From: an uncultured Sphingomonadales bacterium
GTDB taxonomy: Bacteria > Pseudomonadota > Alphaproteobacteria > Sphingomonadales > Sphingomonadaceae
Assembly (NCBI GenBank): GCA_903868655.1
Contig: CAIPWG010000190.1
Span: 1 to 25,571 of the forward strand
Reading direction: 5' to 3'
Length of the DNA stretch: 25,571 nucleotides
Made by a program: the position numbers and the translations under genes. Below, piece after piece: positions 1-8,936 of the stretch; position 1 is the first letter of the stretch, and each line of letters opens with the position of its first letter. Below the pieces are notes generated by a model. It worked only from the letters and a program-made list of their open reading frames with translations, had not been told where the DNA came from and searched no databases.

Positions 1-16
1 CATTTCGGTCACCTCT
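1..16 (-). promoter_or_regulatory. Ribosome binding site and ATG of a gene cut by the left edge
   Basis: On the minus strand AGAGGTGA (16 to 9) lies five bases before an ATG at 3-1, a near-ideal Shine-Dalgarno arrangement. Only the start codon is inside the window, so the product is unknown. At first sight this could be sucB (odhB), which normally follows sucA. The loss of SucA identity just before it makes that unlikely, and it more probably belongs to the foreign segment. Confidence 0.5.
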
Positions 17-420
17 GGAGGGATGGTTTGGTGGAGGGGGACATGAGGTTACTCGTCGACCTCTCCCCACTCGAAAGCCACGGCGTTCTTCCCGGTCGCC
101 CACACGCCCTCCAGCCCCTTCTCCTTGAGCCGAGCCTCCCACCAGTCCCCATCCCAGGTGCAGGAGAATGGCTGCAGACCCGCTCCGGTCATGAGCGCCG
201 GTCGCATGGGGTTGGCGGTGTTCCCACCGATGAAGACCCGCACCCTCCTGAAACACTTCGGCCAGCCGATGAAAAGGGCGAAAGCCTCGAGTTCCTCGAA
301 GGAGACCTCCTCGTCATGGGTCCAGCCCATCAAGCAGGTGGTCTCATCGTAGACGCCACCGCAGTGGACATCGCCGCTGACCGTGAACTTGTGGAGTCCC
401 TTGGGTTGACCGTGGGTGAT
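1..420. other. Probable foreign segment joined to the contig
   Basis: From about position 420 down to 1 the sequence stops looking like the rest of the window. On the minus strand the frame still reads open to a TAA at 51-49. However, its codons favour GAG over GAA and AAG over AAA almost exclusively, whereas native sucA mixes them, and the protein no longer matches any part of SucA. Beyond the stop come an 11-codon ORF (44 to 9) and then a new ATG at the window edge behind a strong ribosome binding site, a tight packing typical of phage genomes. I infer a chimeric join, with the junction in roughly 411-423. A real rearrangement or prophage edge is the alternative. Confidence 0.72.
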
Positions 421-423
421 GAT
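49..423 (-). CDS. Unrecognised protein tail fused in frame to SucA (partial, foreign)
   Basis: These 124 or so codons form the C-terminal part of the open frame that begins as SucA. They carry several tryptophans and end in an acidic EWGEVDE. No 2-oxoglutarate dehydrogenase C-terminal motif is present: the expected MTPKSLLRH-type stretch right after KPLI and the later regulatory/dimer region are both missing. The codon pattern is that of a real high-GC gene, with C or G at most third positions, so this is coding DNA from another source and not random sequence. I do not recognise the family. It has a faint resemblance to small phage proteins of unknown function, which I would not rely on. Its true start is lost at the junction. 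Confidence 0.55.
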   Translation of the reverse strand: MITHGQPKGLHKFTVSGDVHCGGVYDETTCLMGWTHDEEVSFEELEAFALFIGWPKCFRRVRVFIGGNTANPMRPALMTGAGLQPFSCTWDGDWWEARLKEKGLEGVWATGKNAVAFEWGEVDE

Positions 424-2730
424 CAGGGGTTTGCGGAACGAACGGTGCATCTGCCGGCGCAGCACGTGAAAGTAGTTGGCCGGAGTGGTGATATTGCACA
501 CCTGGATGTTGTCTTCGGCGCAGAGCTGCAAATAGCGTTCGAGCCGGGCCGACGAATGTTCAGGTCCCTGGCCTTCGTAGCCGTGCGGCAACAGCATCAC
601 CAGCCCGTTGGCACGCAGCCACTTGGCTTCCGAAGCAGCGATGTACTGGTCGATGACAATTTGTGCCCCATTGGCAAAATCACCAAACTGCGCTTCCCAC
701 AGCACCAAAGTCTTTGGGTCGGCGCTGGCATAGCCATATTCAAAACCGAGCACGCCATATTCCGACAACGGGCTGTCGTGCACTTCAAACCGGCCGTGCG
801 GCAGCGTGGCGAGCGGAATATATTTGTGTTCGTCGGTCTGATCGACCCACACCGCGTGGCGCTGGCTGAATGTGCCGCGCCCTGAATCCTGGCCCGACAG
901 GCGTACATTGTATCCTTCGGTAGCGAGGCTGCCATAGGCCAATGCTTCGCCGGTGGCCCAGTCAAAACCTTTGCCGGTCTTGAACATCTCGCGTTTGGCA
1001 TCGATCACCCGGCCCAAAGTTTTGTGCACGGTGAGCGTGTCAGGCACTGTGGTCAGCACGCGGCCGAGGCTGTCGAACAGTTTCGAATCGATCCCGGTGG
1101 GCACATTGCGCCGTGCGGTCACCGGGTCTGCCGGCTTGTTCAACCCGCTCCAGCGGCCGCCAAACCAGTCGGCTTCGTTTGCCTTGTAGCTCTTGGACGC
1201 ATCGAATTCGGCTTCGAGTGTTGCAACAAAGCTGTCTTCGGATTGTGTTTTCCAGGCACCGTCGATCACGCCCTGCGCCACCAGACGATCGGCGTAAATC
1301 GCGCTGATTGGCGGGTGCTGGCGGATCTTTGCATACATCAGCGGCTGGGTGAAACTGGGCTCATCGCCTTCGTTGTGACCAAACCGGCGATAGCACCACA
1401 TATCGACCACGACATCGCGGCCGAATTTCTGGCGGTAATCGATTGCCAGTTTGCATGCGAAGGTCACCGCTTCCGGGTCATCGCCGTTCACGTGGATGAT
1501 CGGCGCCTGCACGCCTTTGGCCACGTCTGACGGATAGGGTGATCCGCGCGAAAACTGAGGGCTGGTGGTAAAACCGATCTGGTTGTTGACGATGAAGTGG
1601 ATGCAGCCGCCGGTGTCGTAGCCACGTACGCCTGAAAAGCCGAAGCATTCCCAAACGATGCCTTGCCCGGCAAATGCAGCGTCTCCGTGGATCAGGATCG
1701 GCAGTACCTGCTTGTGGCGGCCTGGGCCGATATCGTCGCGGAACACCTGCTGCGCGCGGGTCTTGCCCAGCACCACCGGGTCGACCGTTTCAAGGTGCGA
1801 CGGGTTGGGTTGCAGGCTCATGTGGACCTTGATCCCGTCGAATTCGCGATCGGTCGAGGTGCCAAGGTGATATTTGACATCGCCCGAACCGCCGACATCT
1901 TCGGGGTTGGCACTGCCGCCCGAAAATTCGTGGAAGATCACGCGATAAGGCTTGTGCATGACGTTTGCGAGCACGTTGAGCCGGCCGCGGTGCGACATGC
2001 CGTAAATCATTTCGCGCACGCCCAACTGGCCGCCGTACTTGATCACGGCTTCGAGCGCGGGGATCATCGATTCACCGCCGTCGAGGCCGAAACGCTTTGT
2101 GCCGACATATTTGCGGCCCAGGAATTTCTCGTATTGTTCGCCGCGGATCACTGCCGCCAAGATGGCTTTCTTGCCATTCGGGGTGAAATCGATCGATTTG
2201 TCACCGCCTTCGATCCGGTCCTGGATGAAATTGCGTTCTTCCACATCGGCGATGTGCATGAATTCAAAGCCGATTTTTCCGCAATAATTGCGACGCAGGA
2301 TCGTCACGATTTCGCGCGGCGTGGCCCATTCGATGCCGAGTACGCCGCCCAGATAGACTTTGCGATCAAGCGCTGCGCCGACAAAGCCATGATATTCAGG
2401 CGACAAGTCAGCAGGCACATGCTGTCGCGCGAGACCCAGCGGATCAAGATCGGCGGTCAGATGGCCACGCACGCGATACGTGCGGATCAGCAACATGGCG
2501 CGGATCGAATCCTGCGCCGCCTGTTCCAGCGCGGCATCGTCGAGCTTGGGCGCGTCTTTCTTTTGCGCTTTGGCAATTTCAAGCTTGAGTGCCATCGGAT
2601 CGAGCGCACGGGTCAGTTCGTCTCCCGATGCCGCATCGTTGACGGGCCAGCGCTTCGACGCCCAGCTTGGTCCGGACTGTGGCCCGTCTTGCGCGGGATC
2701 GGTATCGAAGTCGTGCAACTCATGACCCAT
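49..2730 (-). CDS. sucA: 2-oxoglutarate dehydrogenase E1 component, 3' part replaced
   Basis: E1 of the 2-oxoglutarate dehydrogenase complex is a thiamine-diphosphate enzyme that decarboxylates 2-oxoglutarate in the TCA cycle. Family hallmarks are plain: RVRGH near residue 87, MSHRGRLNVL near 245, NPSHLETVDP near 309, the ThDP-binding HGDAAFAGQG near 348-357, and the central and C-terminal domain motifs FSQRHAVW (~621) and GYEGQGPEHSSAR (~718-729). The start is supported by AGGAG eight bases upstream. The N-terminus lacks the usual E2-binding stretch (LxGxNxxYIExLY) and begins near the GPSW...WP segment. Residues 1 to about 770 are native. About 160 C-terminal residues expected in this family are replaced by an unrelated tail, so the true sucA 3' end is not here. 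It lies downstream of mdh in the same direction. Confidence 0.9.
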   Translation of the reverse strand: MGHELHDFDTDPAQDGPQSGPSWASKRWPVNDAASGDELTRALDPMALKLEIAKAQKKDAPKLDDAALEQAAQDSIRAMLLIRTYRVRGHLTADLDPLGLARQHVPADLSPEYHGFVGAALDRKVYLGGVLGIEWATPREIVTILRRNYCGKIGFEFMHIADVEERNFIQDRIEGGDKSIDFTPNGKKAILAAVIRGEQYEKFLGRKYVGTKRFGLDGGESMIPALEAVIKYGGQLGVREMIYGMSHRGRLNVLANVMHKPYRVIFHEFSGGSANPEDVGGSGDVKYHLGTSTDREFDGIKVHMSLQPNPSHLETVDPVVLGKTRAQQVFRDDIGPGRHKQVLPILIHGDAAFAGQGIVWECFGFSGVRGYDTGGCIHFIVNNQIGFTTSPQFSRGSPYPSDVAKGVQAPIIHVNGDDPEAVTFACKLAIDYRQKFGRDVVVDMWCYRRFGHNEGDEPSFTQPLMYAKIRQHPPISAIYADRLVAQGVIDGAWKTQSEDSFVATLEAEFDASKSYKANEADWFGGRWSGLNKPADPVTARRNVPTGIDSKLFDSLGRVLTTVPDTLTVHKTLGRVIDAKREMFKTGKGFDWATGEALAYGSLATEGYNVRLSGQDSGRGTFSQRHAVWVDQTDEHKYIPLATLPHGRFEVHDSPLSEYGVLGFEYGYASADPKTLVLWEAQFGDFANGAQIVIDQYIAASEAKWLRANGLVMLLPHGYEGQGPEHSSARLERYLQLCAEDNIQVCNITTPANYFHVLRRQMHRSFRKPLIITHGQPKGLHKFTVSGDVHCGGVYDETTCLMGWTHDEEVSFEELEAFALFIGWPKCFRRVRVFIGGNTANPMRPALMTGAGLQPFSCTWDGDWWEARLKEKGLEGVWATGKNAVAFEWGEVDE

Positions 2731-2849
2731 CGTATCAACTCCTGTGCCCCGGGGAGGGTGGGGCTTCGGAAATCCCGGCGCAGGATGGCGGCCGGGCTAC
2801 AGTCTTGCGCAATCTTGCAGCAGGATACGGTCCTTGCCACAAGACTGCC

Positions 2850-2873
2850 GAAAAGGGTCTTTCCCTGACCCTT
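2850..2873 (-). terminator. Weak intrinsic terminator-like hairpin between mdh and sucA
   Basis: A perfect 7-bp inverted repeat (AAGGGTC 2853-2859 and GACCCTT 2867-2873, 7-nt loop) lies in the 231-bp gap. Read on the minus strand the stem is followed by only two further T residues and then C. It could attenuate or terminate mdh transcription, or act as a processing hairpin that uncouples mdh from sucA. The short T-run keeps confidence low. Confidence 0.35.
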
Positions 2874-2961
2874 CGGGCAAATACCCGTCGTGTGATGCGC
2901 TGTCGCGGTGGCTTGCGTCGTCTGTGGCAGACAATCGGACCGCAGCGACAGCGCGATAGAA

Positions 2962-4227
<1,266 letters not shown>

Positions 4228-4527
4228 TCAGGGGCGACGGCGTTGGCCGAGCATCCGGCTGATTTCGTCCCACTTGGCCGCGTCGCCGTCATCGCCGCGG
4301 GCGTTGGCGTTTGCTGCGGCGACGGTTGCATGTTCGGCTGCGGAAAGCCCGTGGGTCGCAAAATGGCGCAGCGCGGCGCGCACGCGTTCATCGGAAACCG
4401 GGCCTGTGCCGGACACATTGGCCGTGCGAGGACGCATGTTGTCGTTATCGGCAGGGTCCCATCCCAGGCGTGACGGGCGGACCAGCGCCGGCGAAATGAT
4501 CCCGTAACGGGGGACAAAGCGCAACAT
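4228..4527 (-). CDS. Small hypothetical protein
   Basis: A 99-residue protein whose product I cannot name. The start MLRFVPRYG is chosen because AGGAG lies eight bases upstream, while an ATG 17 codons earlier has no such support. It has a basic N-terminal third with DPADNDNMRPR around residues 24-34. A helical core follows, SDERVRAALRHFATHGLSAAEHA (about 45-67), then an Ala/Asn/Asp-rich stretch and a C-terminal WDEISRMLGQRRRP. There is no signal peptide or membrane segment, so it is probably cytoplasmic. The SGTGPVSDERVRAALRHF pattern recalls short conserved proteins of sphingomonads, from memory only. It stands alone, with 156 bp to the upstream hydrolase gene. Confidence 0.7.
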   Translation of the reverse strand: MLRFVPRYGIISPALVRPSRLGWDPADNDNMRPRTANVSGTGPVSDERVRAALRHFATHGLSAAEHATVAAANANARGDDGDAAKWDEISRMLGQRRRP

Positions 4528-4683
4528 CGGGTGGTCTCCTGCAGAAAAGGACGTTGGGAAAGCATGTAGCGCGATCACACGCCGTCCATACCCCCTGTCG
4601 TGTGAACGGTCCGTGATGCGACAAGGTAAAGACTACGCAAACTCGGTACAAATTTTCTTTAAGGAACAGTCATATTTGCGGCC

Positions 4684-5871
4684 TTAGGTGCCCGGTTGGC
4701 GGATCCAGTGCGCAGCATTGTCGTATTGCTGTTCGGCGTCGGGACGCACTGCGCCAGACCCGGGCAGGATGCGGTTGCGCGATCCAGGATCGGGCGTGGT
4801 GGTTTGCGGGCCTGGCTGCGGATTGCCGGCGATGCCGGCTCGACCCGTTGTCAGGTCGGGTGGTGTCGCCGCAGGATTGGCCGACGCAGCGCGTAACGCA
4901 GCCAAACGGCCTGCCTCAAACGCCTTTTCCAAAATCATCGGGTCGGCAAAATCCGCGCCGGTTGAAATCCAGCTGCGCGGATGCGGGGCGGCGACGGGTT
5001 CTCCGCCCGCATAAACGGCATTGAACGCGTGCGGTTGACCGGCGCTGCCGCTCCACCGATAAAAGCGATGCGCGCCGATCATCCCGAGAAATGACATCGT
5101 GTCCGCCCAGCCGGGATGAACTGCGCTCGTATGATAATGAGTCGCAAGTCCCACGGGTGCAAACACATAGCCAGCCAGTGCAGACTCGGCGACACGCCGG
5201 GCGCGCGCCCAATAGGCAGCCATCGGTGCGCGTGCCATCGAACCGTCGCAGGCAAAACTGAACTGGCAGCCAGCGCGTTCCGAACCCTGATAGACAACGC
5301 CGCAAACGGTTTTGGGGAACGCGGGATGAGCGACGCGGTTCAGCACCACTTGCGCAACTGCGCGTTGGCCTTCGTCGGGTTCGCGCGCTGCTTCATAATA
5401 AATCGCAGCCGTCATGCATTGCAAAGCGCGTGCGCGATCAAGCCCGCTGCCCGTGGGCACAGTTGGCCGTGCTGCGGGGCTGGCTGACACCGCAACGGAA
5501 TGTGCATTCGAACTATCAGGCGGGGCGCCGGCCAAAGTCCGGTCCCATGCGGCGCGTGCAGCAACGGGGTTCAGCAGCCCGGACGTAGCCTCGGTGCCGG
5601 CAGTTGTTGCAACCACCTCGCGATGTGATTCCGACGTTGGATGCATGCCAAACCGATCGCCCCATCCAAGCACGGCGATCAGCGTTGCGACAATGCACAG
5701 CAAAGCCGCCACCGCGATCGCTCGGTGCCAGTGCCTGGTTCGCGGTGCCTGCTGCGGCGACGTCGACATGCCAATGGGGCCGGGTCGCTGGTGTGCTCCG
5801 CGCGCGCGGATTTCCCCTTCGGACGGTGCCGAGGGCAGCTTGATCGGTCGATAATCGATCTCTAGCGGCAT
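4684..5871 (-). CDS. Membrane-anchored cell wall hydrolase, SleB/CwlJ family
   Basis: A 395-residue protein with a cytoplasmic N-terminus, one transmembrane segment at about residues 50-70, a low-complexity linker, and a SleB/CwlJ-type hydrolase domain at about 150-275. Domain hallmarks are MTAAIYYEAAREPDEGQRAVAQVVLNRV (given here only as a span, 153-180, with E160 as candidate catalytic acid), CGVVYQGS, CQFSFACDG and the late ATHYHT. The C-terminal 115 residues are Pro/Gly/Ala-rich. In Proteobacteria such proteins act on peptidoglycan in the periplasm, not in spore germination. The start at 5871 has GGAG four bases upstream. An ATG 19 codons earlier, or an internal one just before the membrane segment (MSTSPQQ), are alternatives. 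It is monocistronic as far as can be seen and divergent from btuB. Confidence 0.85.
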   Translation of the reverse strand: MPLEIDYRPIKLPSAPSEGEIRARGAHQRPGPIGMSTSPQQAPRTRHWHRAIAVAALLCIVATLIAVLGWGDRFGMHPTSESHREVVATTAGTEATSGLLNPVAARAAWDRTLAGAPPDSSNAHSVAVSASPAARPTVPTGSGLDRARALQCMTAAIYYEAAREPDEGQRAVAQVVLNRVAHPAFPKTVCGVVYQGSERAGCQFSFACDGSMARAPMAAYWARARRVAESALAGYVFAPVGLATHYHTSAVHPGWADTMSFLGMIGAHRFYRWSGSAGQPHAFNAVYAGGEPVAAPHPRSWISTGADFADPMILEKAFEAGRLAALRAASANPAATPPDLTTGRAGIAGNPQPGPQTTTPDPGSRNRILPGSGAVRPDAEQQYDNAAHWIRQPGT

Positions 5872-6156
5872 GAGGCTCCAGACTGGCGGCGTTGTGGTGC
5901 ATCTACCCGATTTGCGGCAAGCGCGCATCGAGGATCATCGCGGGGCGCATGCTATCCGCAACACCCCTGCCAACCGATTAATGCCGCTTTCCGCCAAGTC
6001 GGCAACTGCGCGTGGCGCAGAGCTGCCGGTGAGCGCGGGGTTGTTCTCTGCGGGGCGTCCGGCTATGCGCGCCAACAGGTTAGATCCCGATTTGCCGGGC
6101 CAGCACCCGACCCAGCTGTGGATTTCGGGTTTTTGTGAACAGTCTGGAGTTGGTTG
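5872..6156. other. Divergent intergenic region between the hydrolase and btuB
   Basis: A gap of 285 bases with no supported gene. It must hold the btuB operon promoter and leader and the hydrolase promoter. I looked for a cobalamin riboswitch and found neither the GCCACTG core nor the AGCC-GGAGACC B12 box in a credible arrangement. The only clear structure is the hairpin at 6105-6134. Confidence 0.6.
6105..6134 (+). terminator. Terminator-like hairpin in the btuB leader
   Basis: ACCCGA (6105-6110) pairs with TCGGGT (6125-6130) and is followed by TTTT (6131-6134), 22 bases before the btuB ATG. A second CCCGA a little upstream (about 6087-6091) could compete for the same TCGGG, which would allow an attenuator-type switch. 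No known ligand-binding fold is visible, so a regulatory role is inference. Confidence 0.4.
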
Positions 6157-8124
6157 ATGCCCGTGGTGAAGCGCAGGACCAGACCTGGCCAAATCGCGGC
6201 GATGGGCCTGTTCCTGCTGGTGGCCGGGGGGGCAGTGGCGCGGGCGCAGACGCCGCCGCCACCCGCACCTGCAACCCCGGCTGACGATTACCCATCTCCT
6301 GAAGAAGCCCAGGCCGCGTCTGATGTCGCGCCGGTGGCCGTCACCACTTTGGCGACCGGTACGGCGCTTGCGGTCGACAAATTGGCGCAACCGGTCACCG
6401 TTCTGACAGCCGATGATTTTGACCGAATTGGCGGGCCTGATTTCACCCGCGTGCTCATGGCCATTCCCGGGGCCACCTGGGAACGCAACGGCGCAGCCGG
6501 AGCGTATACCGGGGTGCATTTGCGTGGCAGTACCACCAGCGATGTGCTCGTGATGATTGATGGTGTGCGGATGCAGGATGTCGCTTCGGTTGGCGGCGGA
6601 TTTGATTTTGGCACGCTGACCGGGCTCGGGATCGATCGTATCGACGTCTTGCGCGGCACCGACTCGGTGGTGTGGGGCAGCGGTGCAATCGGCGGGGTCA
6701 TGGCGATTACCACGCCCGAAACCAAAGGGCTCAATTCCTCGCTCGAAGCCGGCAGCCGTAATACACTGGCTGGAAACCTTGCCTATGGCATCCGCAACGA
6801 TCGATACGCCCTGTCACTGAATTCCGGCTATACCGCCACCGATGATGTTCCGGGCCGCAGGGAGCATGGGCCCGGTGGTTTTCACCAATGGCGGTTTGGC
6901 GGACGCGGCCGCGTCAATCTGACAGATGCGTTCAGCCTCTTGGCGGTTGCTCGCTATGCCGATGACAAGGCCAGCGGCAACGCCTTTCCGCTGCCGTATG
7001 AACTGGCCGGCACCACTGCGCAGGCCGAAGAAATCGAACAGTTTTCGGGTCGTGCCAGCGCGCATTACGACAAGGGGGCCCTTACCCTCGACAGTGGCTA
7101 TGCGTTGGCCACGACACGCACGGTTTATGCCGTCGGCACCAGCGCGGGTCAGGCCGGGGCCAATTGGCTGGGCACCTCGCAACGCGCTGACCTGACCGGA
7201 TCGGTCAAATGGGCGAATGGCCTTGCTGTCAATTTCGGAGCTGATGATGAACGGATCGGCTATTCGGGCACATTCGATGTCGAACATCGCGCACGGATCG
7301 ATAGCGGGCACCTGTTGCTCGGTTGGCACGGTGCGACGGCCACGTTCACCGCAGGGATGCGTGTCGAAGATCACAGCGCCTGCGGCACCCATGGCACGTA
7401 CTCAATCAATGCCAGTACCGATTTGGCCGCGGGTCTGCGTATCCGGGCCAGCTTTGCCGAGGGGTTCAAGGCGCCTGCGCTTTATCAGCTCTATTCCGGC
7501 TTTGGGAACCTGGCGCTCATTCCTGAAACTGCAAAAAGCTATGACGCCGGATTGGAATATACTGGTGCCAGCGGCACTTTGAAGCTGGCATGGTCGGTGT
7601 ATCGCACCGATAGCAACGGCCTGATCGCTTTTGCCGGATGCGCCGGTTCGCTCGACCCGGCCTGCGCCGCGCGGCCAAATGGCACCTTTTTGAATGTGGG
7701 CGTCGCGCGGTCTGAAGGTGCCGAAATCGAAGCGACATATGCGCCCTCGTTCAAATGGCGAGTGACCGCGCAATACAGTTACAATCATGCTTTCGACCGA
7801 ACGCCTGGCGGATTGAATATGGGCAAGGATCTGGCGCGGCGACCACGCGATGTGTTGTCGCTGTCAACCGACTGGACAACTCCGTTCAAAGGCGTGGTGG
7901 TCGGTGCTGACATGCGCGTGCAATCAGCCAGCTGGAACAATGCAGCGAACACGGTGCGGCTAACCCCCGGAACAATTGCTACTGTGCGGGCCAGCTTGCC
8001 GTTTGGCAGTTTCCTCGATTTTTATGGCCGGGTGGAAAACCTGTTCAACAATCACGAACAGACCGTGGCAGGCTATGGCGCGCCCGGGCGCGGCGTGTTC
8101 ATTGGTGTCAGAGTTCGCCTTTGA
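6157..8124 (+). CDS. btuB: TonB-dependent outer membrane receptor, cobalamin type
   Basis: A 655-residue outer-membrane receptor, probably for vitamin B12. Residues 1-30 form a signal peptide ending in ARA. The plug domain (about 75-188) contains QPVTVLTADDF, VHLRGSTTSDVLVMIDGVRMQD and IDRIDVLRGTDSVVWGSGAIGG, all typical of BtuB-like receptors. The rest is a 22-strand barrel with the late motif GRVENLFNNHEQTVAGYGAPGRG. The start ATG at 6157 has GGAG eight bases upstream; the TTG just before it is ignored. The substrate call rests mainly on the btuFCD genes that follow directly, since receptors for iron chelates look similar. Import across the outer membrane would need TonB/ExbBD, not present here. 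Confidence 0.88.
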   Translation: MPVVKRRTRPGQIAAMGLFLLVAGGAVARAQTPPPPAPATPADDYPSPEEAQAASDVAPVAVTTLATGTALAVDKLAQPVTVLTADDFDRIGGPDFTRVLMAIPGATWERNGAAGAYTGVHLRGSTTSDVLVMIDGVRMQDVASVGGGFDFGTLTGLGIDRIDVLRGTDSVVWGSGAIGGVMAITTPETKGLNSSLEAGSRNTLAGNLAYGIRNDRYALSLNSGYTATDDVPGRREHGPGGFHQWRFGGRGRVNLTDAFSLLAVARYADDKASGNAFPLPYELAGTTAQAEEIEQFSGRASAHYDKGALTLDSGYALATTRTVYAVGTSAGQAGANWLGTSQRADLTGSVKWANGLAVNFGADDERIGYSGTFDVEHRARIDSGHLLLGWHGATATFTAGMRVEDHSACGTHGTYSINASTDLAAGLRIRASFAEGFKAPALYQLYSGFGNLALIPETAKSYDAGLEYTGASGTLKLAWSVYRTDSNGLIAFAGCAGSLDPACAARPNGTFLNVGVARSEGAEIEATYAPSFKWRVTAQYSYNHAFDRTPGGLNMGKDLARRPRDVLSLSTDWTTPFKGVVVGADMRVQSASWNNAANTVRLTPGTIATVRASLPFGSFLDFYGRVENLFNNHEQTVAGYGAPGRGVFIGVRVRL

Positions 8125-8126
8125 CG

Positions 8127-8936
8127 ATGCGGATGGCCCTTGCGCTGGCCGTGCTTTGGGTCGTCGCAGTGCCCGGCGCGACATTTGCGCGGACAGGCCC
8201 GCCGCGGATCGTCTCGCTCAATCCCTGCAGCGATGCGATTTTGGTCGAAGTTGCCGATCCGGCGCAAATTCTGGCGATTTCGGCCTACAGCCGCAATCCG
8301 GCCAGTTCGTCGCTGCTGCCTGGGGTGGCTGACCATTTTGCCAGCACGCATGGCACGATCGAAGAGGTGCTGGCGCTGCACCCCGACGTAGTGATTGACG
8401 GTGCCTTTGTCGCGCCCGCTACTGCTGCGGCCTATCGCCGGCTTGGCATGCGGCTGGCAACCATGGGCACGCAAGCAAACGTTGCCGGCGCGTTGCAGGA
8501 CGTGCGGCACCTGGCAGCAATTGCCGGGCATCCCGAACGTGGCGAAGCGCTGGTGCACCGGATTACCCAGGCGCTGGCAGATGCCGAACCGCCGCCTGGC
8601 AAGCAGCCCATTGAGGCGATGTTGTGGGAATGGGGAGGCATCGTGGCCGGGCGCGACACGTTGACCGGCGAGTTGCTTGAACGCACCGGCTTTGCCAATC
8701 TGCCCGCGCGGCAGGGCTATCGTCAGGCCGATATCTATCCCATCGAGCGGTTATTGATGCATCCGCCGCGCGTGATTCTGACCGTAGGGGATGATCGCAT
8801 GCTGCATCATCCAGCCTTGGTCGCGCTGCATGGCGTGGCGCGCGCCGATTTCCCCGCGGGGCTGCTCTATTGCGGCGGGCCAACGATTATCCGTGCCGCA
8901 GCAAAATTGGCCCAAGTGCGCAAGGCGCTTGGCTGA
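8127..8936 (+). CDS. btuF: Periplasmic cobalamin-binding protein of an ABC importer
   Basis: A 269-residue substrate-binding protein of the TroA/FecB-like fold. The N-terminus is a signal peptide (cleavage near TFARTG). The mature start PPRIVSLNPCSDAILVEV is the classic first strand of this family, followed by HGTIEEVLALHPDVVIDG, LWEWGGIVAGRDTLTGELLERTGFAN and a long inter-lobe helix. In B12 uptake it captures cobalamin and delivers it to BtuCD. The start ATG at 8127 lies two bases after the btuB stop, so translation is probably coupled; TTG at 8121 or ATG at 8133 are possible alternatives. The stop overlaps the next start (TGATG). An iron-siderophore role cannot be excluded by sequence alone. 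Confidence 0.85.
   Translation: MRMALALAVLWVVAVPGATFARTGPPRIVSLNPCSDAILVEVADPAQILAISAYSRNPASSSLLPGVADHFASTHGTIEEVLALHPDVVIDGAFVAPATAAAYRRLGMRLATMGTQANVAGALQDVRHLAAIAGHPERGEALVHRITQALADAEPPPGKQPIEAMLWEWGGIVAGRDTLTGELLERTGFANLPARQGYRQADIYPIERLLMHPPRVILTVGDDRMLHHPALVALHGVARADFPAGLLYCGGPTIIRAAAKLAQVRKALG

Noticed and set aside
1..3. First codon of sucB (odhB) directly after sucA
   Set aside because: The position would suit sucB, but SucA identity is lost 370 bases earlier, so the sequence here is probably not from the same genome.
28..885. Plus-strand open frame spanning the left junction
   Set aside because: It runs antisense through both the foreign coding frame and sucA. The minus-strand frames have the coding signature.
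1663..2868. Plus-strand open frame (401 codons) antisense to sucA
   Set aside because: The composition is that of a shadow and there is no ribosome binding site; sucA is unambiguous on the other strand.
5872..6156. Cobalamin riboswitch before btuB
   Set aside because: A GCAACTG near 6001-6007 recalled part of the core, but the second conserved box, the GGAGACC B12 box and the pairing order are missing.
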